Source: Aminobacter anthyllidis
GTDB taxonomy: Bacteria > Pseudomonadota > Alphaproteobacteria > Rhizobiales > Rhizobiaceae
Length of the DNA stretch: 64,000 bases
NCBI RefSeq assembly: GCF_018555685.1
Contig: NZ_JAFLWW010000003.1
Span: 828,139 to 892,138, forward strand
Direction: 5' to 3'
The notes below the pieces were generated by a model. The model ran no database searches, was not told the origin of the DNA, and worked only from the letters and a program-made list of their open reading frames with translations. This document shows positions 17,745-25,618 of the stretch, piece after piece (the stretch's first letter is position 1; the number at the start of each line of letters is the position of its first letter). A program made the position numbers and the translations under genes.

Positions 17745-17774
17745 AAAAAGGGTGCGGCAAGCCGCACCCTTTCT
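17745..17774. terminator. Intrinsic terminator, probably bidirectional
   Basis: Nine-bp GGGTGCGGC / GCCGCACCC stem with a 2-nt A-A centre (17750-17769), A-run before and TTTCTT after. It lies between the oxidoreductase and the convergent sciP gene. Confidence 0.85.
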
Positions 17775-17799
17775 TGTTGGTTGGCCGCAACGGCCGGTG

Positions 17800-18075
17800 T
17801 CAGTGACGGTATTGCTGGATGCGCGTGGTGCGCAGGCCGGCAAGGCCGTATTCGTCAATGGAGGCTTGCCAGGACAAGAACTCCTCGGTCGTCAACTTGT
17901 AGCGTTGGCACGCTTCGTCGAGACTGAGCAGCCCTCCCCTGACCGCAGCGACCACTTCCGCCTTTCGGCGGATAACCCACCGGCGCGTGTTGGTCGGGGG
18001 CAGATCGGCAATCGTAAGCGGGCTGCCGTCCGGCCCGATAACATATTTGACACGCGGTCTAACCAGATCGGTCAT
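17800..18075 (-). CDS. sciP: CtrA inhibitor SciP (DUF1153)
   Basis: 91 residues, the usual SciP length, from ATG 18075 (MTDLVRPRVKYVIGPDG). The family-specific motif set is present: GSPLTIADLPP, then a helix-turn-helix RRWVIRRKAEVVAAVRGGLL SLDEACQRY-type segment and the C-terminal SWQASIDEYGLAGLRTT. SciP binds CtrA in Caulobacter and blocks its transcription activation in G1. An upstream ATG at 18117 adds 14 residues without conserved content. A TTAA-N7-CTAA CtrA-like site lies 58 bp upstream. Confidence 0.93.
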   Translation of the reverse strand: MTDLVRPRVKYVIGPDGSPLTIADLPPTNTRRWVIRRKAEVVAAVRGGLLSLDEACQRYKLTTEEFLSWQASIDEYGLAGLRTTRIQQYRH

Positions 18076-18132
18076 CGTACTCTCTACTAAAAACTCAAAG
18101 ACCCAATCACCTGCCACACTAGCGCCACAGCT

Positions 18133-18147
18133 TTAAAAATTGCCTAA
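18133..18147 (-). promoter_or_regulatory. Candidate CtrA box upstream of sciP
   Basis: TTAA-N7-CTAA, one mismatch from the CtrA consensus TTAA-N7-TTAA, 58 bp upstream of the sciP start. sciP is CtrA-activated in Caulobacter; site function here is inferred. Confidence 0.45.
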
Positions 18148-18343
18148 GCGTGTACTAAGAGCTAAGTAACGAACGTGAACAGAACGTTAGACTCTCGGTC
18201 CGCAATTTAACCACCTGCCGAGTTGGCTGGTTTGTCGCCGAAAAAGGTGAACCAGGCCGCTTCGGGTGGCACTGCGAAGAGGCTTGACCTATATTGCAGC
18301 CATTGGCATGCAGCCGACCTTAAGACAGCGGAACGCAATCCCG

Positions 18344-19534
18344 ATGAACAGCCTGGACCTGCCCGGACGCCCCGAAGACACCCGCGTGGTTGTAGCCATG
18401 TCGGGCGGTGTCGACTCTTCAGTCGTGGCCGGCCTGCTCAAACAGGAGGGTTATGACGTCGTCGGCGTCACGCTTCAGCTCTACGATCATGGTGCTGCGA
18501 CCCATCGCGCCGGCTCCTGTTGCGCCGGACAGGACATCGCCGACGCCCGCCGCGTCTCCGAGACGCTCGGCATTCCGCATTACGTGCTCGACTATGAAGA
18601 GCGCTTCCGCAAGGCCGTCATCGACCCGTTCGCCGAAAGCTACGTCGCCGGCGAAACGCCGATTCCGTGCGTCTCGTGCAACCAGACCGTCAAGTTCGCC
18701 GATCTGCTTGCCACGGCGCGTGAACTGGGCGCCGATGCGCTGGCCACCGGCCACTACATCCGCTCCAAGCAGAACGGCGCCCATCGCGCGCTGTACCGCC
18801 CTGTCGACGCCGACCGCGACCAGAGCTATTTCCTTTTCGCCACCACGCAGGAGCAGATCGACTATCTGCGCTTTCCGCTTGGCGGCATGTCCAAGCCCGA
18901 CGTTCGCGCCGCAGCCGAACGGATGGGCCTGACGGTTGCCACCAAGCAGGACAGCCAGGACATCTGTTTCGTGCCGCAGGGCAAATATTCCGACATCATC
19001 GCCAAGCTCAGGCCATCGGCCGCCAACCCTGGCGACATCGTGCATATCGACGGTCGCGTGCTTGGCCGCCATGAAGGCATCTTGCGCTACACCATCGGCC
19101 AGCGCCGCGGCATCGGCATCGCTTCGGGCGAGCCGCTCTATGTCGTGCACATCGATGCCGAGCGCGCCCGTGTCGTCGTCGGCCCGCGCGAGGCGCTGGA
19201 GACGCACAAGATCTTCCTGCGTGGCATGAACTGGCTCGGCGACGAAGCCCTGTCGTCCGTGCCTGCAAGCGGCCTCGAACTTTACGCCAAGGTGCGCTCG
19301 TCGCGCCCGCCCCGTCCGGTCGTGCTGCATCATCGCAATGGCGCCACCTGGGTCGAACTGGTCGACGGCGAATCGGGCATCGCACCGGGACAGGCTTGCG
19401 TGCTCTATTCCGACGAGGGCGACGAGACGCGCGTCTTTGGCGGCGGCTTCATCGAGCGCTCCGAGCGGCACGCCGACGCGGAAGCGATGCTGTCGCGCCT
19501 GGCAGCAACGCCGGGGACGATTGCGGCGGAATAG
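18344..19534 (+). CDS. mnmA: tRNA 2-thiouridine(34) synthase
   Basis: 396 residues. MnmA uses ATP and a relayed persulfide to thiolate U34 of Lys/Glu/Gln tRNAs. The PP-loop S-G-G-V-D-S-S is at residues 20-26; the catalytic cysteines lie in PCVSCN and in [21 protein letters not shown] adds two further cysteines typical of the alphaproteobacterial type. ATG 18344 ([12 protein letters not shown]) is preferred over the frame opening at 18266, whose leader is not conserved-looking. Downstream lies an inverted repeat. Confidence 0.95.
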   Translation: MNSLDLPGRPEDTRVVVAMSGGVDSSVVAGLLKQEGYDVVGVTLQLYDHGAATHRAGSCCAGQDIADARRVSETLGIPHYVLDYEERFRKAVIDPFAESYVAGETPIPCVSCNQTVKFADLLATARELGADALATGHYIRSKQNGAHRALYRPVDADRDQSYFLFATTQEQIDYLRFPLGGMSKPDVRAAAERMGLTVATKQDSQDICFVPQGKYSDIIAKLRPSAANPGDIVHIDGRVLGRHEGILRYTIGQRRGIGIASGEPLYVVHIDAERARVVVGPREALETHKIFLRGMNWLGDEALSSVPASGLELYAKVRSSRPPRPVVLHHRNGATWVELVDGESGIAPGQACVLYSDEGDETRVFGGGFIERSERHADAEAMLSRLAATPGTIAAE

Positions 19535-19540
19535 GAATTG

Positions 19541-19618
19541 GGGGAACAGGGCAGTAAGGCCATAAGGCAGTAGGTTTCTAGCAAAATACCGCCCTACTCC
19601 CTTACTGCCCTATTCCCC
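19541..19618 (+). repeat. Imperfect inverted repeat rich in GGCAGTA units
   Basis: Arms 19541-19559 and 19600-19618 are complementary over 19 bp with one mismatch, separated by 40 nt that holds another AAGGCAGTAGG / CCCTACT pair. It fills the gap between convergent mnmA and the Gfo/Idh/MocA gene and may double as a terminator. Confidence 0.75.
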
Positions 19619-19624
19619 TTGATT

Positions 19625-20578
19625 TCAGTCGTGCGTAACAGTGCCCGCAGTCAGAATCCTCAGCACCCCCAGCGCTTCATCAGCACCCGTGCGCGGCTCT
19701 TCGCGCGTTTGGATGCAATGGATGAAATGCTCGAGTTCGCGCGTCAGCGGCATGGCATTTTCGAGCTCGATATAGGTCGGCTCGTTCATCGTCGACGTCC
19801 ACTGCCCCTCATCCTGCCACACAGCATGACGATACAGCGCAAGCTTGCGCTCCAGCGGCTCGACATCGTCGAATACCGCCATGCCCTTGGTACCGACGAC
19901 GGTCAGCCGGCGCTCGCGATAGGGATTGAGCCGCGACGCAAACAGGTGCCCGCGCAGGCCGTTGGGGAAGCGCATATGCAGGTGGGCGAAATCGCTAAGG
20001 TGGTTGAGCACCGCGGCACCCTCCCCGCGCACCTCGATGGGGGCAGTGCCGGTGATTGCCAGGATCATCGACAGGTCGTGCGGGGCAAGGTCCCACAGCG
20101 CATCGTTTTCGGCGTGGAACTTGCCGAGGCCGAGGCGATGCGAATGGATGTAGCCGACTTCGCCGAGTTCGCCCCTGTCGACAAGCGCCTTGAGCCCTTC
20201 GAACGCCGGATGGAAGCGCAGCACGTGGCCGGTCATGAACACACGGCCATTGTCGCGCGCGGCCTTCACGGCGCGCTCGGCGTCGGGCACGGTCAAGGCG
20301 ATCGGCTTTTCGACCAGCACGTCCTTGCCGGCTTCAACGGCACGCACCGCAAAGTCGGCGTGGAATTGCGGCGGCAGCGCCATGACCACGGCATCGATCT
20401 CGCTGCGGGCGAAAAGTTCGTCCGGGGTGAGCGCGAGACAGCCCTGCTCCGTGGCGAAACGCTCCGCGCGCGCCGGATCGACGTCGGATACGGCATGGAG
20501 GGCTCCAAGCGACTTCAGGGTGCGGATGTGGTTACCGCCCCAATAGCCGCATCCAAGGACTGCAATACGCGGTTTCAT
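19625..20578 (-). CDS. Gfo/Idh/MocA-family oxidoreductase
   Basis: 317 residues from ATG 20578 (MKPRIAVLGCGYWG), with GGAAAGAG upstream. N-terminal Rossmann domain with G-C-G-x-W-G at 9-14, then the family EKPIAL segment carrying the catalytic lysine (DVLVEKPIALTV, near residue 93) and the HVLRFHPAFEGLK motif of the C-terminal sugar-binding domain. Such enzymes oxidise or reduce sugars, nucleotide sugars or inositols with NAD(P). WlbA-like sequences look closest, but no sugar-biosynthesis cluster is present. Confidence 0.88.
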   Translation of the reverse strand: MKPRIAVLGCGYWGGNHIRTLKSLGALHAVSDVDPARAERFATEQGCLALTPDELFARSEIDAVVMALPPQFHADFAVRAVEAGKDVLVEKPIALTVPDAERAVKAARDNGRVFMTGHVLRFHPAFEGLKALVDRGELGEVGYIHSHRLGLGKFHAENDALWDLAPHDLSMILAITGTAPIEVRGEGAAVLNHLSDFAHLHMRFPNGLRGHLFASRLNPYRERRLTVVGTKGMAVFDDVEPLERKLALYRHAVWQDEGQWTSTMNEPTYIELENAMPLTRELEHFIHCIQTREEPRTGADEALGVLRILTAGTVTHD

Positions 20579-20762
20579 CAGGCTCTTTCCAAAGGGAATT
20601 ACGCCGGCAGACATAGTGCCCGCGCCTTGCTAACTCAACCCCGCCTGCTGCGCCATTGGCGCCCGAGGCCTGCGCGACGGACGCGGACTGCCGCTCCTGA
20701 AGGGCTGCCGGAAGCCCGACAGACGTGCCTCGACAATTATCCGGAATTGCCCGATCTCACTG

Positions 20763-20792
20763 TTGACAGGCTCGCCATCCAGACATTATATC
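20763..20792 (+). promoter_or_regulatory. Candidate sigma-70-type promoter for tRNA-Met
   Basis: Perfect TTGACA (20763-20768), 18-bp spacer, then TATATC (20787-20792), about 70 bp before the tRNA. Confidence 0.45.
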
Positions 20793-20862
20793 CGCCCGAC
20801 CTTGGCGAACGCTTCGACGCCTGCCTCCCAGCGAGACAGTCATTTCGAGCCTTCTCCACCCT

Positions 20863-20939
20863 GGCGGGATAGCTCAGTTGGTTAGAGCACGGGAATCATA
20901 ATCCTGGGGTCGGTGGTTCGAGTCCACTTCCCGCTACCA
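20863..20939 (+). tRNA. tRNA-Met (CAT)
   Basis: 77 nt including an encoded CCA. Cloverleaf is complete: acceptor GGCGGGA/TCCCGCT, D-arm GCTC/GAGC, anticodon stem CGGGA/TCCTG with loop ATCATAA (anticodon CAT), T-arm GGTGG/CCACT with TTCGAGT. The acceptor end and loop fit elongator Met; a lysidine-modified tRNA-Ile2 also has a CAT gene anticodon and is the alternative, less likely here. Confidence 0.93.
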
Positions 20940-20983
20940 CTTCCTCACATCAAGATCGCATGCAGCCGGCGAGACAGCCTCCG

Positions 20984-21910
20984 CTAGCCCGACATCTGCT
21001 GGATGATCCATTGCCTGAAGGCGATCACGCCTGAACTTCGCCGCTGCGCCGGCGAAGTCACCAGATGGTACTGCAGATCCGACGGGATCATCTCGTCGAA
21101 ACACTTGACCAGACGCCCGGCGACGAGGTCGTCGGCAACGAGAGACGACCGCACCAGCGCCAGGCCGGCATCCTGCCGGCACGCCGCGATCATGTCGGAA
21201 AAGGTCGGAAAACTCGGCCCGGCCTGGAAGTCGAAGGGATCATCCGACCCATCGACCGCCGGCAGCCTCTCCTTCCGGTCGTAGATCTGCCCATACCAGC
21301 GCTCCCAGTCCAGCACAGTGTGCCGGGCGCCCTCATATCGCAGCAGGGGTGCGGCGCGCAGTGCCTGCCGGCTGGGCAGGGTTCGAAAAACGGCCGGCGA
21401 TGAGACGGCGAATTCGTAGTCGTCCGTGAGCCGGTAAGCATCCGTGCCCGGCAAGGATCCGGCCAGCCAGATGGCGATGCCGATCTTTTCGATGTCGAAT
21501 CGCGCGCGCCTGTATTCAATGGTCACGCTGACCTCGATCTCAGGGTGAGCGGCGCAGAAGCCGCCGAGCCGCGGCTGCAGCCACTGGCTGGCAAATTCCG
21601 GCGTCGTCGAAATGCTGAGCTGCTCGCTCCTGAGGCCGGGGCGCGCATTCTCGAGCACCACCTCCAGCGCCGACAGGGCCTCGATGATGTCAGGTATCGC
21701 CTTTTCGGCCAAAACGGTCAGCTCGACGCCTTTCCTGCTGCGCACGAACAGTGGCGTACCCAGCCACGCCTCAAGCTGCGCGATCTGATGGCTGATCGCC
21801 GTCTGGGTCAGGCCCAACTCTTCCCCGGCTCGGGTGAAGCTGCGCGTACGCGCCACTGCGGCCATGGCGCGGAGCGTCTGCAGGGGTGGAAGCCGCGAGC
21901 CAGGCTGCAT
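20984..21910 (-). CDS. LysR-family transcriptional regulator (GcvA-like)
   Basis: 308 residues. N-terminal winged helix-turn-helix at ~9-68 (LPPLQTLRAMAAVARTRSF; LGLTQTAISHQIAQLE), then the LysR effector-binding domain. The LPPLQ(x)LRAF-like opening is typical of the GcvA/AmpR subgroup. It is divergent from a small DUF1127-like ORF, with a TGCAT-N6-ATGCA dyad between them. Confidence 0.9.
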   Translation of the reverse strand: MQPGSRLPPLQTLRAMAAVARTRSFTRAGEELGLTQTAISHQIAQLEAWLGTPLFVRSRKGVELTVLAEKAIPDIIEALSALEVVLENARPGLRSEQLSISTTPEFASQWLQPRLGGFCAAHPEIEVSVTIEYRRARFDIEKIGIAIWLAGSLPGTDAYRLTDDYEFAVSSPAVFRTLPSRQALRAAPLLRYEGARHTVLDWERWYGQIYDRKERLPAVDGSDDPFDFQAGPSFPTFSDMIAACRQDAGLALVRSSLVADDLVAGRLVKCFDEMIPSDLQYHLVTSPAQRRSSGVIAFRQWIIQQMSG

Positions 21911-21922
21911 GAAATTCCCTCA

Positions 21923-21938
21923 TGCATCGGGTGATGCA
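21923..21938. promoter_or_regulatory. LysR-type dyad candidate
   Basis: TGCAT-N6-ATGCA, 13 bp upstream of the LysR start and 47 bp upstream of the small ORF at 21985. It fits an autoregulatory LysR site (T-N11-A core). Confidence 0.45.
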
Positions 21939-21984
21939 CCTTCATTGTACCTGACGCAGGAGGGCATGCAACTCATGGCAAATC

Positions 21985-22155
21985 ATGAAACAAATGCCGT
22001 ATATCTCCATGAAAAAAATCTCTGGCCTGATCAGCCGCGCGTTGCGTCGATTCCGCCGACGTCAGTCTCCCAAGGCACTGCCAAGTTACCTTCGGCGTGA
22101 CATCGGCCTGGACCACAGTAACGATCGGCCCCGCCATTGGGCGGACTATCTTTGA
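21985..22155 (+). CDS. Small basic DUF1127-like protein (56 aa)
   Basis: An open frame of 56 codons from ATG 21985 (48 from ATG 22009), ending TGA 22153-22155. The translation has an Arg-rich helix (SRALRRFRRRQS) followed by LPSYLRRDIGLDHSND, which matches the L-x-x-x-L-x-D-I-G-L core of DUF1127 proteins common in rhizobia. It ends PRHWADYL. Divergent from the LysR gene. No ideal ribosome site precedes either ATG; an AGGAGG at 21958 instead suits an overlapping 44-codon frame, so the call is tentative. DUF1127 proteins have been tied to phosphate and RNA metabolism in agrobacteria. Confidence 0.6.
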   Translation: MKQMPYISMKKISGLISRALRRFRRRQSPKALPSYLRRDIGLDHSNDRPRHWADYL

Positions 22156-22221
22156 CACTGAAAGCGCCGCGCGAAAGTGCGCGCGGTGCACTCGTCTCGG
22201 CACCGGCTCCCGGCGAAGCCT

Positions 22222-23847
22222 TCAGTGCGTGATCAGCAGCGGCGAGATCGAATTGGCGATGGTCTGGAACGCCGCCTTGAGCTCAGCGATGTTCTTGGTC
22301 GGGAAGTAGTAGGCCGGACCGGTTGCGCAGGTGCTGTACAGATCGCGATTGGCCTGGGTGTCGGCGCCGAGAACCACCGTGTAGACGATGACGTCCTGAT
22401 CCTTCAGCTTGGTGCAGACGGTCTTCGTCGCTTCATTTACCTTCTTGAGCGCACCGGCGCGGTCGAGTGCCCCCATGCGCCCGGTATCGAGGTAGCTGTA
22501 GGCACCGTAGTCGGACTTGTTGATGGCTTCCTTGGAAGCGCCGAAGACGTTGTTTTCGCCGTCGGTGAAGACGACGACAACCTTTGAGGTATCAGGCGCC
22601 TTGAAGGCATCGCCCTGGGTGAACGGCGCGCCTGGCGACAGGACACGATAGCCCCAGGCGAGGCCCTCGGAAACGTTGGTCCCCGAACCGTACCAGAAGG
22701 TCATGTTGTCGAGTTCACCCTTGATCTTCTTGACAGGGTCGCCACCTAGCTTCACCAAATCCTCGGTCAGCGGAACGACAGGTGTCGCGCAGCCATAGTT
22801 CGGACCGGTGGTATCGTTGGGCGTTTCCTTCAGCTTGGCGTTGGCGCGCGCCGTCGGGTCGGAATACTTCGCTTGGGATTTCTGCTTCTGGGCATTGGTG
22901 CCGCCAACGACATCGTCCAGGTAGCTGTTATTGAAATAATCGGGGCTGTTGGGTGACTTGACCGGCGCCCCAGGCTCATCCGGCGCGAAATAGGGTACGA
23001 ACAAGGTATCCGGCAAGGTGATGTCAGGTGCGATGTCAAGCAGAGCGTACTCATCGCGGCGCGCTTCGACGCAGCCTTTCCATTCCCCCTTGGGCCCGGT
23101 TTTCCAGTTCTTCTCCAAGTCCTTGAAGAGCTTCCAGTGGCCGACACGGCTCTTGTCCTTGCCCTTTGCGTCCTTGTTGGGTTCGAAGTTCTTGCCGTTC
23201 CATGACTTGTCGTCCAACGGCACCTCGTCCCGCATATCCACCCAGGACTGAACGAATCCCTCAGCACTCTTGATGTTCACAGCGGTCACGAACGGCACCA
23301 GTGCGGCGCGGATCTGGCGTTCGGGCCGGTCGTCCTTGACCTTCTGCAAGGCCTTGATGATCTCCTTGGAACCTTCGATCAGTGCCGCCATGTTGGCGGC
23401 GCCCATCGAGCCGGTGTTATCCAGCACCAGCGCAACCTCGAGCTTGGCATTCGATTCAAAGGCATTGGCGGCAGCGGCGACCTTCGCGCTCTGGCCGAAG
23501 ATGAAAGCGAAGTTCAGCTTGACGTCGGCGTCGGCTGTGGCGGTCGTCTTGATGTGATTGACGCTCTGCTCGACGACGAGCTTGGCCTTGGCGTTGATCA
23601 ACGACGGTCTGTTGGCAATGTTGGTGGCGAAGAACGCGTTGAAGGTGTCGTTGCGGGTCCCGGTCTGGTCGCTCAGCCGCGAGGCCGCCAGCACGGCGGA
23701 GTCGAGCGCGTTCTGCAGGTCCGATCTGGCCTTCATCAGATTGGCGACGTCGAGCGCGAAGCCGACGGCGGCCAACAGCACAGGCAGCATGATCGCGAAC
23801 ATCATCGCGAAATTGCCGCTTGTCGATTGCCAGAAGCGTTTAAGCAC
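22222..23847 (-). CDS. TadG-like pilus-assembly protein with von Willebrand A domain
   Basis: About 541 residues from GTG 23847, or 554 from ATG 23886. The N-terminal Flp-pilus TadG/TadE-like segment (SGNFAMMFAIMLPVLLAAVG, FALDVANLMKARSDLQNALD) is one membrane anchor. A VWA domain follows with MIDAS residues in LVLDNTGSMGAANMAALIEG and VVVFTDGENN; a long insertion lies between these two. TadG is placed in Tad/Flp pilus machinery, but no other tad gene is in the window. A 9-bp hairpin covers the putative ribosome site. Confidence 0.85.
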   Translation of the reverse strand: MLKRFWQSTSGNFAMMFAIMLPVLLAAVGFALDVANLMKARSDLQNALDSAVLAASRLSDQTGTRNDTFNAFFATNIANRPSLINAKAKLVVEQSVNHIKTTATADADVKLNFAFIFGQSAKVAAAANAFESNAKLEVALVLDNTGSMGAANMAALIEGSKEIIKALQKVKDDRPERQIRAALVPFVTAVNIKSAEGFVQSWVDMRDEVPLDDKSWNGKNFEPNKDAKGKDKSRVGHWKLFKDLEKNWKTGPKGEWKGCVEARRDEYALLDIAPDITLPDTLFVPYFAPDEPGAPVKSPNSPDYFNNSYLDDVVGGTNAQKQKSQAKYSDPTARANAKLKETPNDTTGPNYGCATPVVPLTEDLVKLGGDPVKKIKGELDNMTFWYGSGTNVSEGLAWGYRVLSPGAPFTQGDAFKAPDTSKVVVVFTDGENNVFGASKEAINKSDYGAYSYLDTGRMGALDRAGALKKVNEATKTVCTKLKDQDVIVYTVVLGADTQANRDLYSTCATGPAYYFPTKNIAELKAAFQTIANSISPLLITH

Positions 23848-23848
23848 C

Positions 23849-23880
23849 ACAGCCTCCCCGAAAAATCCCGTGGAGGCTGT
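23849..23880 (-). promoter_or_regulatory. Hairpin over the ribosome site of the TadG-like gene
   Basis: ACAGCCTCC (23849-23857) pairs with GGAGGCTGT (23872-23880), a perfect 9-bp stem with a 14-nt loop. On the minus strand the 3' arm contains GGGGAGG, 5 nt before GTG 23847. Translation may be structure-controlled; alternatively ATG 23886 is used and the stem lies inside the coding region. Confidence 0.55.
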
Positions 23881-23949
23881 TTGCATGCAAACAATTTAAA
23901 TTGAGTTTAGCACAAGGGGTACAACCACGGGATGATCCCAATCAGGGCT

Positions 23950-25617
23950 TCAAAGCTCGCCAGCCGCGTCAACATCCTCGCCTTCGCGGTAGGCGACGCC
24001 GGTCCGGACAAACTGCGGCTCCAGGCCAAGCATCGGCAGGACGCGCCGGAGGATCGCACCACCAAGGGGCACGGCATTCCAGCCCGAAGTCCTGAACCCG
24101 TGCGTTTCCGGAAGTCCCTTGGGTTCGTCGAGGATCGTCAGCAGCAGATATCTCGGCTTGTCGACGGGAACGACGGCCATGAATGACGTCATCACCAGGT
24201 CGTCGACGTAGCGCCCGTTGACGACCTTCTCCGCCGTGCCCGTCTTGCCGCCGACGAGGTAGCCCGCGACGGCGCCGTTCCTGGCCGAACCGGCCTCCGC
24301 GTTGTAGCGCAGGAGATAACGCATCGCATCCGCCGTCCCTGGCGAGACAAGCCCGGAGCCGACGATACGACCGGCCACCGGAGCGCCCTTGATGAAGGTC
24401 GGCGTGATCAGGCGGCCGCCATTGACCAGCGCCGCGATGCCCATGCTCGCCTGCAACGGCGTCACCGCGATGCCATGGCCGAATGAGACGGTCGCCGTTG
24501 TCACCTCGCCCCAGCTTCGCGGAAGGATCGGTGCGGCACTCTCCGGAAGTTCGGTGCGCAGCCGCGACATCAGGCCAAAGCGCGTCAGAAAGGCCCGCTG
24601 CGCTTCGCCGCCCAAGGTCATCGCGATCCTGGCCGTCGATATGTTGGAGGAGTAGATGAACACTTCCGGAATGGTCAGCATGCGGTATTTGCCGCGATAG
24701 TCGTGGATCATCTGCCGTCCGAACTGCAGTGGCTTGCGCGCATCAATGACCGACTTCAGCGTGAACTGTCCGGAATCGAGTGCCATGGCGGTGGTCAGCG
24801 CCTTGAAGGTCGAGCCCATTTCGAACGCGCCGGCGCTGATGCGGTTGAGGCGCTCGGGCTGCAGCGCATCGATGGGAACGTTGGGGTCGAAATCCGGAAA
24901 CGACGCCAACGCCAGCACTTCGCCATTGTCGACGTCGAGCAGCAGGCCGGCGCCGGCCTTGGCCTTGAAGCGTGCCATTGCTTTCAGGGTTTCGTCGGCA
25001 AGGGCGTGCTGGATGCGGACATCGATCGACAGCGTCACCGGCTGCAATTGCCTGAAATCGCCGGTCATGCCGGCGAGATTGAGGTCCTGCAGGCCCTGGC
25101 CATCGATCCACTTCTCGATGCCCGAGATGCCGACATTGTCGAGATCGACAGCGCCGAGCACATGGGCGGCCAGCGAGCCGTTGGGATAGATGCGGCGCTT
25201 CTCCGAGCGGAGCCCGATGGCTGGAAGCCCGGCATTCCACAGCGCCTGCTTCTGTGACGGCGTGACCTGGCGCTTGAGCCAGGCGAATGCGGCATCGCTT
25301 TTCAGCCGCTGATGAAGTTGGCGCGCGTCGAGGTCCGGAAAGATGGCGACCAGTTTTTCGACCGCCTCGTCGACGTCGGGCACATAGCGCGGCTCGGCAT
25401 AGACGGACGCACTCGGCAGGTCGGTTGCCAGCAGCACGCCATTCCGGTCCAGGATCTGCGGTCTGGCGTTGGCCACCTCCCGGAAGGCGTATGCCGGACG
25501 CTCGCTGCCGGTCAGGCCAAGCTGCACCAGCCGCGTCCCGATGGCAGCAAACAGCAGGGCAAACACTGTCATGACAAGCCGGATGCGGATACCAGCCCTT
25601 GCGCCACTCTTCCTCAT
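23950..25617 (-). CDS. Class B penicillin-binding protein (FtsI/PBP2-like transpeptidase)
   Basis: 555 residues. One N-terminal membrane segment (LVMTVFALLFAAIGTRLVQL), a dimerisation domain (ARPQILDRNGVLLATDLPSA, residues 51-70) and a transpeptidase domain with S269-T-F-K272, S-S-N (IYSSNISTARIA) and K-T-G (GGKTGTAEKV). It cross-links peptidoglycan. The likely start is ATG 25617, one base after the class A PBP stop, so both are co-translated. A dedicated ftsI in the division cluster is expected elsewhere, so this is probably a paralogue under AmpR control. Confidence 0.88.
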   Translation of the reverse strand: MRKSGARAGIRIRLVMTVFALLFAAIGTRLVQLGLTGSERPAYAFREVANARPQILDRNGVLLATDLPSASVYAEPRYVPDVDEAVEKLVAIFPDLDARQLHQRLKSDAAFAWLKRQVTPSQKQALWNAGLPAIGLRSEKRRIYPNGSLAAHVLGAVDLDNVGISGIEKWIDGQGLQDLNLAGMTGDFRQLQPVTLSIDVRIQHALADETLKAMARFKAKAGAGLLLDVDNGEVLALASFPDFDPNVPIDALQPERLNRISAGAFEMGSTFKALTTAMALDSGQFTLKSVIDARKPLQFGRQMIHDYRGKYRMLTIPEVFIYSSNISTARIAMTLGGEAQRAFLTRFGLMSRLRTELPESAAPILPRSWGEVTTATVSFGHGIAVTPLQASMGIAALVNGGRLITPTFIKGAPVAGRIVGSGLVSPGTADAMRYLLRYNAEAGSARNGAVAGYLVGGKTGTAEKVVNGRYVDDLVMTSFMAVVPVDKPRYLLLTILDEPKGLPETHGFRTSGWNAVPLGGAILRRVLPMLGLEPQFVRTGVAYREGEDVDAAGEL

Positions 25618-25618
25618 C

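Noticed and set aside
21966..22100. 44-codon frame starting near AGGAGG at 21958
   Set aside because: It has the better ribosome site but its translation has no family pattern, while the overlapping frame has a DUF1127-like core.
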